Assembly: GCF_019049675.1 (NCBI RefSeq)
Contig: NZ_JAFMOW010000051.1
Coordinates: forward strand, 1 to 64,000
Origin: Rahnella bonaserana
Lineage (GTDB): Bacteria; Pseudomonadota; Gammaproteobacteria; Enterobacterales; Enterobacteriaceae
Direction of reading: 5' to 3'
Length of the DNA: 64,000 bases
Below are positions 26,396 through 34,174 of this stretch, one piece after another (positions within the stretch are counted from its first letter, which is position 1; the number at the start of each line of letters is the position of its first letter). The position numbers and the translations under genes were made by a program. The notes beneath the pieces are model-generated. The model made no database searches. It saw only the letters and a program-made list of their open reading frames with translations, and was not told the origin of the DNA.

Positions 26396-26956
26396 TTACC
26401 GAACAAGCAGATCCAGCCAATCTGGGTCCTCAATTTTACGGGAATAGGGCAGTATCGCACGATTAATCAGCTCAAAGAATTCTGACTCCTCCATCCTTGC
26501 TGCTTCGCTTGTGCCTGGTCCCCCCCATTCATCAAAGAGATGCCAGTATAGCGATTTCAGGGTATCGACGACCGCAGCGAAAATCTTTACGTCAGGTTCA
26601 AGCCAATGACACACCAGAAAATACATTTTCTGTTCTGCATCATGGATGGACGCAAACTGGGAAAGTTGACGCACAAACAGCTTAATCCAGACCAATGCTG
26701 CTGTTTTTAGCGGTGGCAGATCTATCCGCTGCTCTGCCATGTACCGTGAGATAAATAATTCAACCTCGGTCCGCTCAGGTTGGTTATCAAGCCCCAGTGA
26801 AGCGAGAATTAAAAGAGTCTCTGAATCATTTCCTTCGGTGATTTGGTCTTCAGCCCATGCAATGAACAGGCGGTCCAGATCATTGTGGAGAAAGTGATAT
26901 TTCCGGGAAAAAACAAGCAACCCGAGTAGGTCATTGAGTGTGTATCGAGACGGCAT
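26396..26956 (-). CDS. Unrecognised 186-residue soluble protein
   Basis: Helical, with aromatic-rich segments (YTLNDLLGLLVFSRKYHFLHNDLDRLFIAWAEDQ; KTAALVWIKLFVRQLSQFASIHDAEQKMYFLVCHWLEPD) and no family I can name. ATG 26956 is chosen because TAAGGGA lies 7 bases upstream; a longer frame begins at 26986. It stands alone. Helical small proteins of this kind are sometimes immunity proteins, but no toxin partner is nearby. Confidence 0.55.
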   Translation of the reverse strand: MPSRYTLNDLLGLLVFSRKYHFLHNDLDRLFIAWAEDQITEGNDSETLLILASLGLDNQPERTEVELFISRYMAEQRIDLPPLKTAALVWIKLFVRQLSQFASIHDAEQKMYFLVCHWLEPDVKIFAAVVDTLKSLYWHLFDEWGGPGTSEAARMEESEFFELINRAILPYSRKIEDPDWLDLLVR

Positions 26957-27147
26957 CTGATAATCCCTTACCTGTATTTTTTTCATGAACTCTGACAGTG
27001 ATAATTTCTGAGTACATCATGAACTGAACGGTGAGTCTGTGTAACCGAATGAAACTCCAATTAACCTTCATTTTATCTTACCTATTGATATAAATTCTAT
27101 AAAGTGTAGTGGAATACCGATTTTGGCCACATAAGCAGAATCGTGAA

Positions 27148-27863
27148 ATGTCCGCGCCTGGCACAGGGCTGCTGTTGCAGCCCTGACAACCTTAGACTTC
27201 AATCGACTCAGAGATCTCTAACGCATCATCGACTTCAATGCCCAGATATCGCACTGTGCTTTCCAGTTTCTTATGACCTAACAGAAGTTGGATGACCCGG
27301 AGATTCTTGGTCTTCTTGTATATCAGGTAAGGTTTTGTTCTTCTCATGGAGTGTGTGCTGTACAGCGAATCTTCTAGACCAAGCTTTCCTACCCATCCAT
27401 GAAAAATACGGTTGTATTGCCGGGTTGAAATGTGTTGGCAAGAACCGACCCTAGATTGGAACAAGTAGTCTTTACTGTGCAGATTACCCAGCTTTATTAG
27501 CGCTGCAACTGCTTCTCTTGTCCCTTTGGTTATCTCAAATTGGACGGGGCTACCGGTTTTCTGTTGTAACACCGTTGCTCTGCTCGAAACAGAACTGCCA
27601 TATGCAACATCTGATACTTTGAGTTTTACCAGATCACAGCCCCTGAGTTTACTGTCTAAGGCCATGTTGAACAGGGCTAAATCGCGCGTTTTGCCTTCCA
27701 GTTTAAGTCTAATTCGAATCCCCCAGATATGAGATATCTGAAGCGGTCTTTTTTGTCCGATGATACGGTCTTTGTTCCACTGTGACGTGTTCATGCTCAA
27801 ACCTCCTGCAATGTGGGAGATTTAAGTATGATTGTCCCTCATGAGCGATGAGCGGACATACAA
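27148..27863 (-). mobile_element. GTCCGC-bounded unit carrying a tyrosine recombinase
   Basis: ATGTCCGCGCCTGGCAC at the left (27148) and GAGCGATGAGCGGACAT at the right (ending 27863) are the two ends of the dispersed GTCCGC element. Here they are separated by the recombinase gene, whereas other copies (25542-25612, 28375-28438) have about 40 bp between them. I infer that the gene sits inside, or travels with, this repeat. Confidence 0.5.
27192..27800 (-). CDS. Short tyrosine recombinase (FimB-sized)
   Basis: 202 residues, essentially a catalytic domain. Active-site residues: Arg in ALDSKLRGCDLVKLKV, His-x-x-Arg in THSMRRTKPYLIYKKT, His in LLLGHKKLESTVRYLG, and the nucleophilic Tyr in the same segment. 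It lacks the usual N-terminal core-binding domain, like FimB/FimE-type invertases. It is enclosed by the two ends of a GTCCGC element. It is probably active on a site in those ends (inference). Confidence 0.82.
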   Translation of the reverse strand: MSMNTSQWNKDRIIGQKRPLQISHIWGIRIRLKLEGKTRDLALFNMALDSKLRGCDLVKLKVSDVAYGSSVSSRATVLQQKTGSPVQFEITKGTREAVAALIKLGNLHSKDYLFQSRVGSCQHISTRQYNRIFHGWVGKLGLEDSLYSTHSMRRTKPYLIYKKTKNLRVIQLLLGHKKLESTVRYLGIEVDDALEISESIEV

Positions 27864-27989
27864 GAAGAGGGAGGCTGGCTGATCCCAATAATTAGTTTTT
27901 AAGTTACGAAGCATGCTAATTGGAAAATACGCCATAAAGTGACTTCCGATGGTATGGTTACATTCTTACCACTAAAAGAGGAAACACTA

Positions 27990-28301
27990 ATGATTGTAAG
28001 GACCTGGCACGGTTGTGTTCCACTAAAACATGCTGAAGCTTTTGCGAAACACCTTGAGAAAACAGGTGTAGAGCATTCTAAGAGCATATCTGGGAACATA
28101 GGCGCTTGTGTGCGTAGAGAAACCCAAGGTGGCTGGGAGCATTTTTTTCTGGCTACTTACTGGCAAGATCTACAATCGGTTAAGACATTTGCCGGAGAAA
28201 GCTATCACGTAGCTGTGACTTACCCAGATGACGAAGAATTTGAACTACTTTCCGATCCCTACGTATTCCAGCATGTAGTGGAAAACGTTGCGCCGCTTTA
28301 G
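27990..28301 (+). CDS. Putative antibiotic-biosynthesis-monooxygenase-like (ABM) protein
   Basis: 103 residues from ATG 27990 (AGAGGA upstream), a small ferredoxin-like fold: MIVRTWHGCVPLKHAEAFAKHLEKTG, then ACVRRETQGGWEHFFLATYWQDLQSVKTFAGESY. Dimeric ABM-type proteins of this length handle small aromatic or heme-like substrates or have no known activity. The in-frame start at 27939 has no ribosome-binding site. Stands alone. Confidence 0.6.
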   Translation: MIVRTWHGCVPLKHAEAFAKHLEKTGVEHSKSISGNIGACVRRETQGGWEHFFLATYWQDLQSVKTFAGESYHVAVTYPDDEEFELLSDPYVFQHVVENVAPL

Positions 28302-28374
28302 CTTCGTTTTCGGGATAACCTGTCGGTTACCCGAATTTTGTATAATATCCAAACTCATTCAACGTGCTGAGGTC

Positions 28375-28438
28375 TGCTCTTGGCACTGAGCGAATGACGC
28401 ATGTGAGGAAGGTCAGCCATGAGCGAAAAGCGGACGTT
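28375..28438. repeat. GTCCGC element, complete 'empty' copy 2
   Basis: The left end GTCTGCTCTTGGCACTGAGCG and the right end GAGCGAAAAGCGGACGT flank about 25 bp. Inverted outer ends, with one mismatch on the left. Confidence 0.6.
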
Positions 28439-28480
28439 CAAATATTATGGGTACGCCTGTTCTGACGCACCCGGTCAAAT

Positions 28481-29005
28481 TCAGGGTTTCCAGCGGCGCA
28501 AAGACGTGTGATCTTCATAAGGCATTCTTGAGGGCAGAGAGATCAGCTCAATGACGCTGCCCCACGGCGTGCGGCCGTAACAAAAGAAGTTGTTGTCTCC
28601 GACCTCAGTTGGAAACATCAGCGGCTGAGGAGAGGTAAACATTTCCCCCCCGGCACGTTCAAACAGGCTGATGGCCTCATTAATATCATCAACGTATACG
28701 GCGAAATGCTGTAACCCGTAGTCGCTTGGCCGCACAGGTTGATTCTGCTCTGGCCCCTTCATCTCAAAAAGCTCGAGCCCCGGACCGTGCTTCAGCGTCA
28801 TCATCCTGACCGTGGTGATACGTGTTCCCGGGAAAAGATTGAGGATGTTTTCCGTCTCTTCCCCTTTCACGTCGTCGTCAGATCGTGAAACGGAGTCATA
28901 GATAACTTCTGCACCAAAGGCTTCTTCAAAGAAGCGGGTCGCCTCATCAATATCAGAGACGGTGATGCCAACGTGGTCCATACCGCGAATAGTTTCAGTA
29001 GACAT
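28481..29005 (-). CDS. VOC-family (glyoxalase/dioxygenase fold) protein
   Basis: 174 residues made of two beta-alpha-beta-beta-beta modules. Candidate metal ligands: His in MDHVGITVSDID, Glu in GLELFEM, His in LQHFAVYVDDI and Glu in GSVIELISL. Site GGGAG lies upstream of the ATG. The family includes glyoxalases, dioxygenases and antibiotic-binding proteins. Close to and co-oriented with the FMN reductase (42 bp), so probably one transcript under the divergent LysR. Confidence 0.8.
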   Translation of the reverse strand: MSTETIRGMDHVGITVSDIDEATRFFEEAFGAEVIYDSVSRSDDDVKGEETENILNLFPGTRITTVRMMTLKHGPGLELFEMKGPEQNQPVRPSDYGLQHFAVYVDDINEAISLFERAGGEMFTSPQPLMFPTEVGDNNFFCYGRTPWGSVIELISLPSRMPYEDHTSLRRWKP

Positions 29006-29047
29006 AATTTTCTCCCAGTGGGTTTACGGATAAGAGTGATGGGATGT

Positions 29048-29614
29048 TCAGCCCAGGCTGACCGTCATTTTTGCCAGTGCAGCGATCTGAGCTGATATCA
29101 GGCTGCGTGTGTCCGCATCCGTGATGCTGTCATTTTCCGGATCCAGTCTTGAAGTGGCCTGACCGATCATGACTTCAGGCTTGTTAAGAACCCGCCCGTC
29201 CAGAAAGACCAGAATCTGACGCAGGTGATACTGGGCACGTGCACCGCCGATCGCCCCGGGTGACGCCGTCAGTATGGCAACAGGCTTGCGGGCAACTGGC
29301 GTGTCCGGCAGGCGGGAAAGCCAGTCCAGCGCATTTTTCAGGACACCCGGGACGGGATAGTTATATTCAGGCGTGACGATAATCAGCGCATTCGCTGCCG
29401 ATATTGCTTTTCCCATTGCCACCACCGCCTCGGGGAAGCCCTGCCCCTGAAGGTCTGCATCATAGTGCGGTAACTCTCCTACAGAGCCCAGTGCACTAAT
29501 CTCCACATGCTCAGGTGCCAGTGAGGCAAGATTGCGCGACAAACTGGCGTTTAAAGACCCTTCGCGAAGGCTTCCCAGAAGAGTCACAAATTTGAGTGGT
29601 TTTTCATATGACAT
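29048..29614 (-). CDS. NADPH-dependent FMN reductase / quinone reductase
   Basis: 188 residues with the flavodoxin-like fold: the FMN phosphate loop GSLREGSLNASLSRNLA and VTPEYNYPVPGVLKNALDWLSR. Relatives (ChrR, SsuE, azoreductases) reduce quinones, chromate or azo dyes. It is divergent from the LysR gene at 29741, and the intergenic DNA presumably holds its operator. Confidence 0.87.
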   Translation of the reverse strand: MSYEKPLKFVTLLGSLREGSLNASLSRNLASLAPEHVEISALGSVGELPHYDADLQGQGFPEAVVAMGKAISAANALIIVTPEYNYPVPGVLKNALDWLSRLPDTPVARKPVAILTASPGAIGGARAQYHLRQILVFLDGRVLNKPEVMIGQATSRLDPENDSITDADTRSLISAQIAALAKMTVSLG

Positions 29615-29740
29615 GGCTGTCCCCTGTAATTAAAAATGGATTATCCGGCGGTTGCCGATGCTTTGTTTACTGATAGCGATAAGCCTGGTATAGAATTACA
29701 CATCGATAAACACACTATGAGTCGTCACAGAGTCAACTTT

Positions 29741-30670
29741 ATGTCTACCGGACTGTCAGCAGAATCCCTGCGGGGGATTACTAACTTTGTCATTACCGCG
29801 AAATCGAGCAGTTTCACTGAGGCTGCGGAGCAATTGGGCATTACCAAATCGGCCGTAGGTAAAAGTGTGGCACGGCTTGAGGAGAGACTGGGAACGCGTC
29901 TTTTTCACCGTTCAACGCGTAAACTGAGCCTGACGAGTGATGGAGAGGCCTACCTCACCAGTTGCCTCTCGGCGCTTGAAATTCTCGATTCTGCCGAGAA
30001 TACGCTCAGCAGACGCCAGGAAAATCCCGCCGGGACGGTCCGTATTGATATGCCTGCGTCTTTCGGACGGAATCTGATGATGCCGGTATTAATCGAGATG
30101 ATGACCCGCTACCCGGCCCTGCGGCTGGCGCTCACGTTCAATGACCGTCTTATTGACCCGGTGGAGGAAGGCGTTGACCTGGTTCTGCGCCTTGGGGAGC
30201 TACAGAGCACCGATGAGTTGATCGCCCGTCGGCTGAGCCGGCAGCGGCTTATCCTGTGCGCCTCTCCGGCCTACCTTGAACAGAACGGGTTGCCTGCCGA
30301 TATGGAGGATTTAAAAAGCCACTACTGCATCATGGGCTACCGTCGGGGCGCGCCCCTTGCCTGGCGGCTGCGAAAGGTCGGGGAGCGTGAAGTAAAATTT
30401 ATATCCCCCACAGCACATCAGATAAGCGACGGAGATGCCATGATTCAGGCCTGTCTGGCTGGCGTGGGGATAGCGCAGTTTCCTGAGTCTATGGTTAACA
30501 GCCATATCGCCGCAGGCAACCTGATCTCCGTGATGGCAGACCATGCCCCCATCCCGGTTGAGTTGAACGTCATCTGGCCCAGAACAAGGCACCTCATACC
30601 GAGAGTTCGCCTCATCGTTGACGAACTGCTGAAAAAGGCCGGAGAAGGTTATTTCGGTTCGCTTAGGTAG
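29741..30670 (+). CDS. LysR-family transcriptional regulator
   Basis: 309 residues from ATG 29741. The N-terminal HTH (ITNFVITAKSSSFTEAAEQLGITKSAVGKSVARLEERLGTRLFHRSTRKLSLT) is followed by a periplasmic-binding-like effector domain. In-frame starts at 29717 and 29636 exist and none has a strong ribosome-binding site, so the start is uncertain. It is divergent from the FMN reductase/VOC pair and followed 161 bp on by an MFS exporter. It probably controls both sides. Confidence 0.88.
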   Translation: MSTGLSAESLRGITNFVITAKSSSFTEAAEQLGITKSAVGKSVARLEERLGTRLFHRSTRKLSLTSDGEAYLTSCLSALEILDSAENTLSRRQENPAGTVRIDMPASFGRNLMMPVLIEMMTRYPALRLALTFNDRLIDPVEEGVDLVLRLGELQSTDELIARRLSRQRLILCASPAYLEQNGLPADMEDLKSHYCIMGYRRGAPLAWRLRKVGEREVKFISPTAHQISDGDAMIQACLAGVGIAQFPESMVNSHIAAGNLISVMADHAPIPVELNVIWPRTRHLIPRVRLIVDELLKKAGEGYFGSLR

Positions 30671-30831
30671 ACATTTTGTCGTCAGTGAGGAGATACCTGG
30701 GCAGTTTATCGCCTTTTAGCAAACTTATATCCTTATCGTCCCGCTGCTTTAATTACCTTACGGGCTGAAACCTTCCCGTATGCCAGAGCAGTTAAAACGT
30801 AAAACATAATGTTACTTACAGGATATTTGTT

Positions 30832-32001
30832 ATGCCATTAGCTCTATGGGCGCTGGCGATAGGTGCATTCGGTATCGGAACAACTGAATTCATCATTGCC
30901 GGGCTGCTCCCCGTCATTGCCGTTGATTTTAACGTCACCATTCCCGTTGCCGGCTATCTGGCAACCTCTTATGCGCTGGGCGTCTTCGTCGGCGCACCGG
31001 CCCTGATTATTCTGGGTTCAAAAGTCCCGCGTAAAGCCATGCTGGTTTTCCTGATGCTGCTCTTCGTGGCCGGGAACCTGGTGACGGCGTTTGCCCCAAC
31101 ACTTGGCATAGCCATACTGGGCAGAATTATTACCTCGATGACGCACGGTGCTTTCTTTGGCCTTGGTTCGATTATTGCAGCAGATATGGTTGCGCCGTCT
31201 AAGCGCGTGAGGGCCATTGCATTCATGTTTATGGGGCTGACCGTCGCAAACCTGATAGGCGTACCCGCAGGTACCTGGATTGGTCAACACCTCTCCTGGC
31301 GTGATGCTTTTATGGCTATAGCCGTGATAGGGGTCATTACGGTTATCAGTATCGGAATGCTCGTCCCGCACCAACCTAGAGCACAAAATCAGAGATTTGT
31401 GCATGAGTTAAACGCCTTCAGAAACGTAAACGTGCTGCTGGCAATGGGCATTACTGTTTTCGGACCGGGCGCATTCTTTACGTCAATTACCTACATCGCG
31501 CCGATGATGAGCGAGCTGGCAGGATACAGTGAAAGCAGCCTCGCATGGCTAATGCTGCTGTTCGGACTTGGATTATTTACGGGAAACCAGCTTGGTGGCC
31601 GGTATGCCGACCGCGCCCTGATGCCGATGCTCTATATCACCCTGGCTGCTCAGGCCGTCGTGTTGCTGGTATTCAACTTTACCGCGCACAGCCAGGTTAT
31701 GTCAGCTCTGTGCATTTTCCTGATGGCTGCGTTTGGATTTGCGACCGTTTCCCCTATCCAGAAACTGGTGATGGATAAAGCACGGGCAGCAGGTGCCCCC
31801 ACGCTGGCCGCTGCGGTTAATATCGGTCTTTTCAACCTCGGTAATGCCGTGGGAGCCTGGCTGGGTGGCGCGGTGATTGCTGCGGGATTCGGTCTGCAAG
31901 CGCCCAATTGGGCAGGCGCTATATTGTCTGTCATTGCACTGATACTTGCGGTGTTGTCCGGTCTTACGGATAAAACCGGGCATGTTGCAGAGTTGAATTA
32001 G
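30832..32001 (+). CDS. MFS drug/metabolite exporter (DHA1, AraJ/YdhP-like)
   Basis: 389 residues with 12 predicted helices. It starts PLALWALAIGAFGIGTTEFIIAGLLPVIA, the hallmark of the AraJ/YdhP group. The DHA1 motif region is GSKVPRKAML, and motif C is in TVANLIGVPAGTWIG. Ribosome-binding site AGGATAT precedes the ATG. Proposed cargo: a compound sensed by the upstream LysR. Confidence 0.87.
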   Translation: MPLALWALAIGAFGIGTTEFIIAGLLPVIAVDFNVTIPVAGYLATSYALGVFVGAPALIILGSKVPRKAMLVFLMLLFVAGNLVTAFAPTLGIAILGRIITSMTHGAFFGLGSIIAADMVAPSKRVRAIAFMFMGLTVANLIGVPAGTWIGQHLSWRDAFMAIAVIGVITVISIGMLVPHQPRAQNQRFVHELNAFRNVNVLLAMGITVFGPGAFFTSITYIAPMMSELAGYSESSLAWLMLLFGLGLFTGNQLGGRYADRALMPMLYITLAAQAVVLLVFNFTAHSQVMSALCIFLMAAFGFATVSPIQKLVMDKARAAGAPTLAAAVNIGLFNLGNAVGAWLGGAVIAAGFGLQAPNWAGAILSVIALILAVLSGLTDKTGHVAELN

Positions 32002-32275
32002 AGGGTATTACGACTGGCCAGTGAGAAAGCCATCTGAATCATTCACTGGCCATAACAGTTAACGCAAAATTTATTCGCATTTCACTTAACTGGTTAACTA
32101 ACGTCCGCTTTTGGCACAAATCGGACCGTCATACCTGCTTAAGTCACTGGGTTAGCGTAGGATATTTTCCGTTTTCCAAGCGGCCCCCTTACTGGTTTTT
32201 TCAGACTCGTCGGCGGGTAAAAAATCGCGGTAATTGTTTCAAAAGGACCGGTAAACTGCCAGTCCTGCGGAGAGA
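32002..32275. other. Intergenic DNA between MFS gene and DapA relic
   Basis: Holds the Tn3 terminal-repeat relic copy B. No gene is seen. Confidence 0.5.
32103..32188. repeat. GTCCGC element plus 38-bp Tn3-family terminal repeat relic, copy B
   Basis: Nearly identical to 14702-14787 (about 80 of 86 bases). The 38-bp terminal-repeat part is 32151-32188, in the same orientation as copy A. The two copies bound a 17.4-kb block. Confidence 0.8.
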
Positions 32276-32505
32276 TTACTTCAGCTCCAGCGCCCTAATC
32301 ACATGGGTAATATCCGGGACGTCTGAGATCTTGACCGAGTTAACCCCCTCAAGTGATGAGAGACGACCATGTAGTTCATCCGTAAAGGTAAAATGCGTAG
32401 TGCCCGGATTTTCATAGATACACACCGGTACATACACGTGCCGGGTAACAGTCTCAAATAGTGAGAAGACTACTTCGTCACGGAGTGACTGGTAACTATA
32501 ATAGG
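32276..32505 (-). pseudogene. DapA-family gene fragment
   Basis: On the minus strand an uninterrupted frame reads SLRDEVVFSLFETVTRHV, then VPVCIYENPGTTHFTFTDEL with the family's catalytic Tyr in YENP, then GVNSVKISDV with the Schiff-base Lys, and ends at a stop at 32276. There is no start and no N-terminal third. It is distinct from the intact DapA-like gene at 17048-17944, which lacks this Tyr. Confidence 0.7.
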
Positions 32506-32515
32506 TGGTTTAAGT

Positions 32516-32577
32516 AAAAAGACCTGTTAATAGGTCTTTTCATCCCTTAGACTAAGAGCTGTCAAAAGGTCTTAGTC
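32516..32577 (+). promoter_or_regulatory. Operator repeats of the RelB/RelE module
   Basis: AAAAGACCT (32517-32525) with AGGTCTTTT (32532-32540), and GACTAAG (32550-32556) with CTTAGTC (32571-32577). A GGTCTT half-site recurs at 32568-32573. These lie directly upstream of the antitoxin ribosome-binding site (AGGAGG). The first hairpin may also end upstream transcription. Confidence 0.6.
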
Positions 32578-32587
32578 AGGAGGCAAC

Positions 32588-32839
32588 ATGCCAAATATTA
32601 TTCTTAGCGACACCAGTGCGAGCATCAGCGAACTAAAAAAAAATCCCATGGGAACTGTAGGGGCAGGTGACGGGTATCCTGTGGCCATCCTGAACCGCAA
32701 CCAACCTGCATTTTATTGCGTGCCCGCAAAATTATATGAACAAATGCTAGATGCGCTGGATGATCAGGAATTAATTAAGCTGGTTAGTGAGCGATGCAAA
32801 GAGGCGCTGGTTGAAGTGGATTTGGACCATTTTGCATGA
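32588..32839 (+). CDS. Phd/StbD-type antitoxin of a RelE module
   Basis: 83 residues: ILSDTSASISELKKNPMGTVGAGDGYPVAILNRNQPAFYCVPAKLYEQMLDALDD is the Phd/YefM-like DNA-binding part of the StbD/RelB group, followed by an acidic tail. A strong AGGAGG site lies before the ATG. It overlaps the toxin gene by 4 bp. Confidence 0.88.
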   Translation: MPNIILSDTSASISELKKNPMGTVGAGDGYPVAILNRNQPAFYCVPAKLYEQMLDALDDQELIKLVSERCKEALVEVDLDHFA

Positions 32840-33123
32840 CATACACGATTAAGTTTCGTGAATCTGCAGCCAAAGAATGGGACAAGCTTGATAAGGCGCT
32901 TCAACAACAATTTGCTAAGAAACTGAAAAAGTGTTGCGAAAATCCTCATGTTCCTTCGGCCAAACTTCGCGGGATGCCCGGGTGTTATAAAATCAAACTG
33001 CGCGCATCGGGCTTCCGTTTAGTCTACGAAGTAATTGATAACGTCCTGATTATCGCAGTCGTAGCCGTTGGTAAAAGAGAACTCAGTGACGTCTATCAGT
33101 TGGCCAGTGAGCGTTTAAAATAA
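32836..33123 (+). CDS. relE: RelE/StbE-type toxin
   Basis: 95 residues of the RelE fold: YTIKFRESAAKEWDKLDKALQQQFAKKLKK, KLRGMPGCYKIKLRASGFRLVYEV and a basic C-terminus (VGKRELSDVYQLASERL). Family members cleave mRNA on the ribosome. Complete in length. With the upstream antitoxin it forms a stbDE-like plasmid-stability pair. Confidence 0.9.
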   Translation: MTYTIKFRESAAKEWDKLDKALQQQFAKKLKKCCENPHVPSAKLRGMPGCYKIKLRASGFRLVYEVIDNVLIIAVVAVGKRELSDVYQLASERLK

Positions 33124-33643
33124 CGTCCAGTGCAGATTTTTATGCCCGCCAGGGCATGCAGGCGACAGTAAATCTTCTTGGCAAATCTGAGGCTGATTGT
33201 CCCAGCATCACCGGCGACTATCAGTCCCTGGCATCCTCAATCCCCCACTCTGCCTGCCAGACTTAACCACCTTAAAATCCCACAGAACTTTATGTACGCT
33301 GTCGGAGTGGTCACGGCAAGGCTTTGCCGCAGCCGTGGCGTATCTCCGCGTTGGCGCCCTTTGGGCGCTTACGGGCGTGTTCCCCACTACCCAAACCGAC
33401 ATTCTGACAGCAACACGAATGTAGTAGTTACAACATCCGTCGATTAAAGCGGCACTGATCCCGGCCTTCGGCCGGGGCGGCGCGGCTTTTCAGGGCGGTC
33501 GGGTTCCGCTCAGGGGTTACCGCTGTGCACGGTGCGATGTTCAGGGTCAGCTCGGGAGCCTCAGATTTGCACGGCGTAGATAAAGGGGTGATAAGAATGT
33601 TGTAACTAATAAGATAGGCAGATAAACGAATGGACTGACAGCA
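33124..33643. other. Non-coding region with strong hairpins and a possible gene relic
   Basis: No supported gene. The frame from about 33126 to 33266 reads a 45-residue tail (DFYARQGMQATVNLLGKSEADC) without start and may be a relic. The GC-rich part 33300-33540 holds strong stems, including CCCGGCC/GGCCGGG (33460-33466 with 33470-33476) and GGCGCCCTTTGGGCGC. Such structured DNA near the F leading region often serves ssDNA promoters or priming sites; this is inference. Confidence 0.4.
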
Positions 33644-34004
33644 TCAGTCCATGGTGAGTTGTTCAACTTTGCATTGGTATAATTGAGCCGGACGTTCGAT
33701 GTTGTCTTTTCGTGGGTTCTCGGACTTCTCGAACTGAGATACAGCGGCCTGTTTAATCCCCAGTTTTTCGGCAACATCCTTTTGAGTCAGACCACGGTAA
33801 ATACGCCAGGCGGCCTGAATGGTGACATCTTTACTCAACATGATTTCGACCACTTCATTTGGGATCTGTGCGTCATCATGCTTACCAGGAGTAACGGTGA
33901 TGTCTTCATAAAGCTCATCAAGATCGGCTTGTAGCATCAGACGCTCAAACAGCTCCATGGGAATGACAGCTGCCTGTTTTACGCCATGCTCATCAGTTAT
34001 AAAT
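33644..34004 (-). pseudogene. Xre-family antitoxin, 5' end removed by the Tn3 transposon
   Basis: The minus-strand frame FITDEHGVKQAAVIPMELFERLMLQADLDELYED, then an HTH (AAWRIYRGLTQKDVAEKLGIKQAAVSQFEKSENPRKDNIER), resembles Phd-like/Xre antitoxins of HigA type. The transposon end abuts the codon before FITDEHG, so the native start is gone. The frame stays open through the inverted repeat to 34147, so a fused product is possible. No toxin partner remains. Confidence 0.75.
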
Positions 34005-34042
34005 GGGGTTCGGGGGCCGATGATGTAAAAAACCACTCTAAC
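34005..34042 (+). repeat. Tn3-family terminal inverted repeat, left
   Basis: 38 bp, beginning GGGGTTCGGGGGCCGATG. Five mismatches to the right end. Confidence 0.85.
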
Positions 34043-34174
34043 GAAGTAATCATATGAAATATGGGTATTTATTTGGCAATTCACTATTAATAGAATTCCT
34101 CCTCTCCGAATGGCTGAAAACCGGAGCTGTTTTAAGATCGGAGGCATTCCGGATACGTTCCAGCTTCTGGGAAC

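Noticed and set aside
33178-33447. Overlapping open frames after relE
   Set aside because: Three frames are open at once in GC-rich DNA, with no start signal or family.
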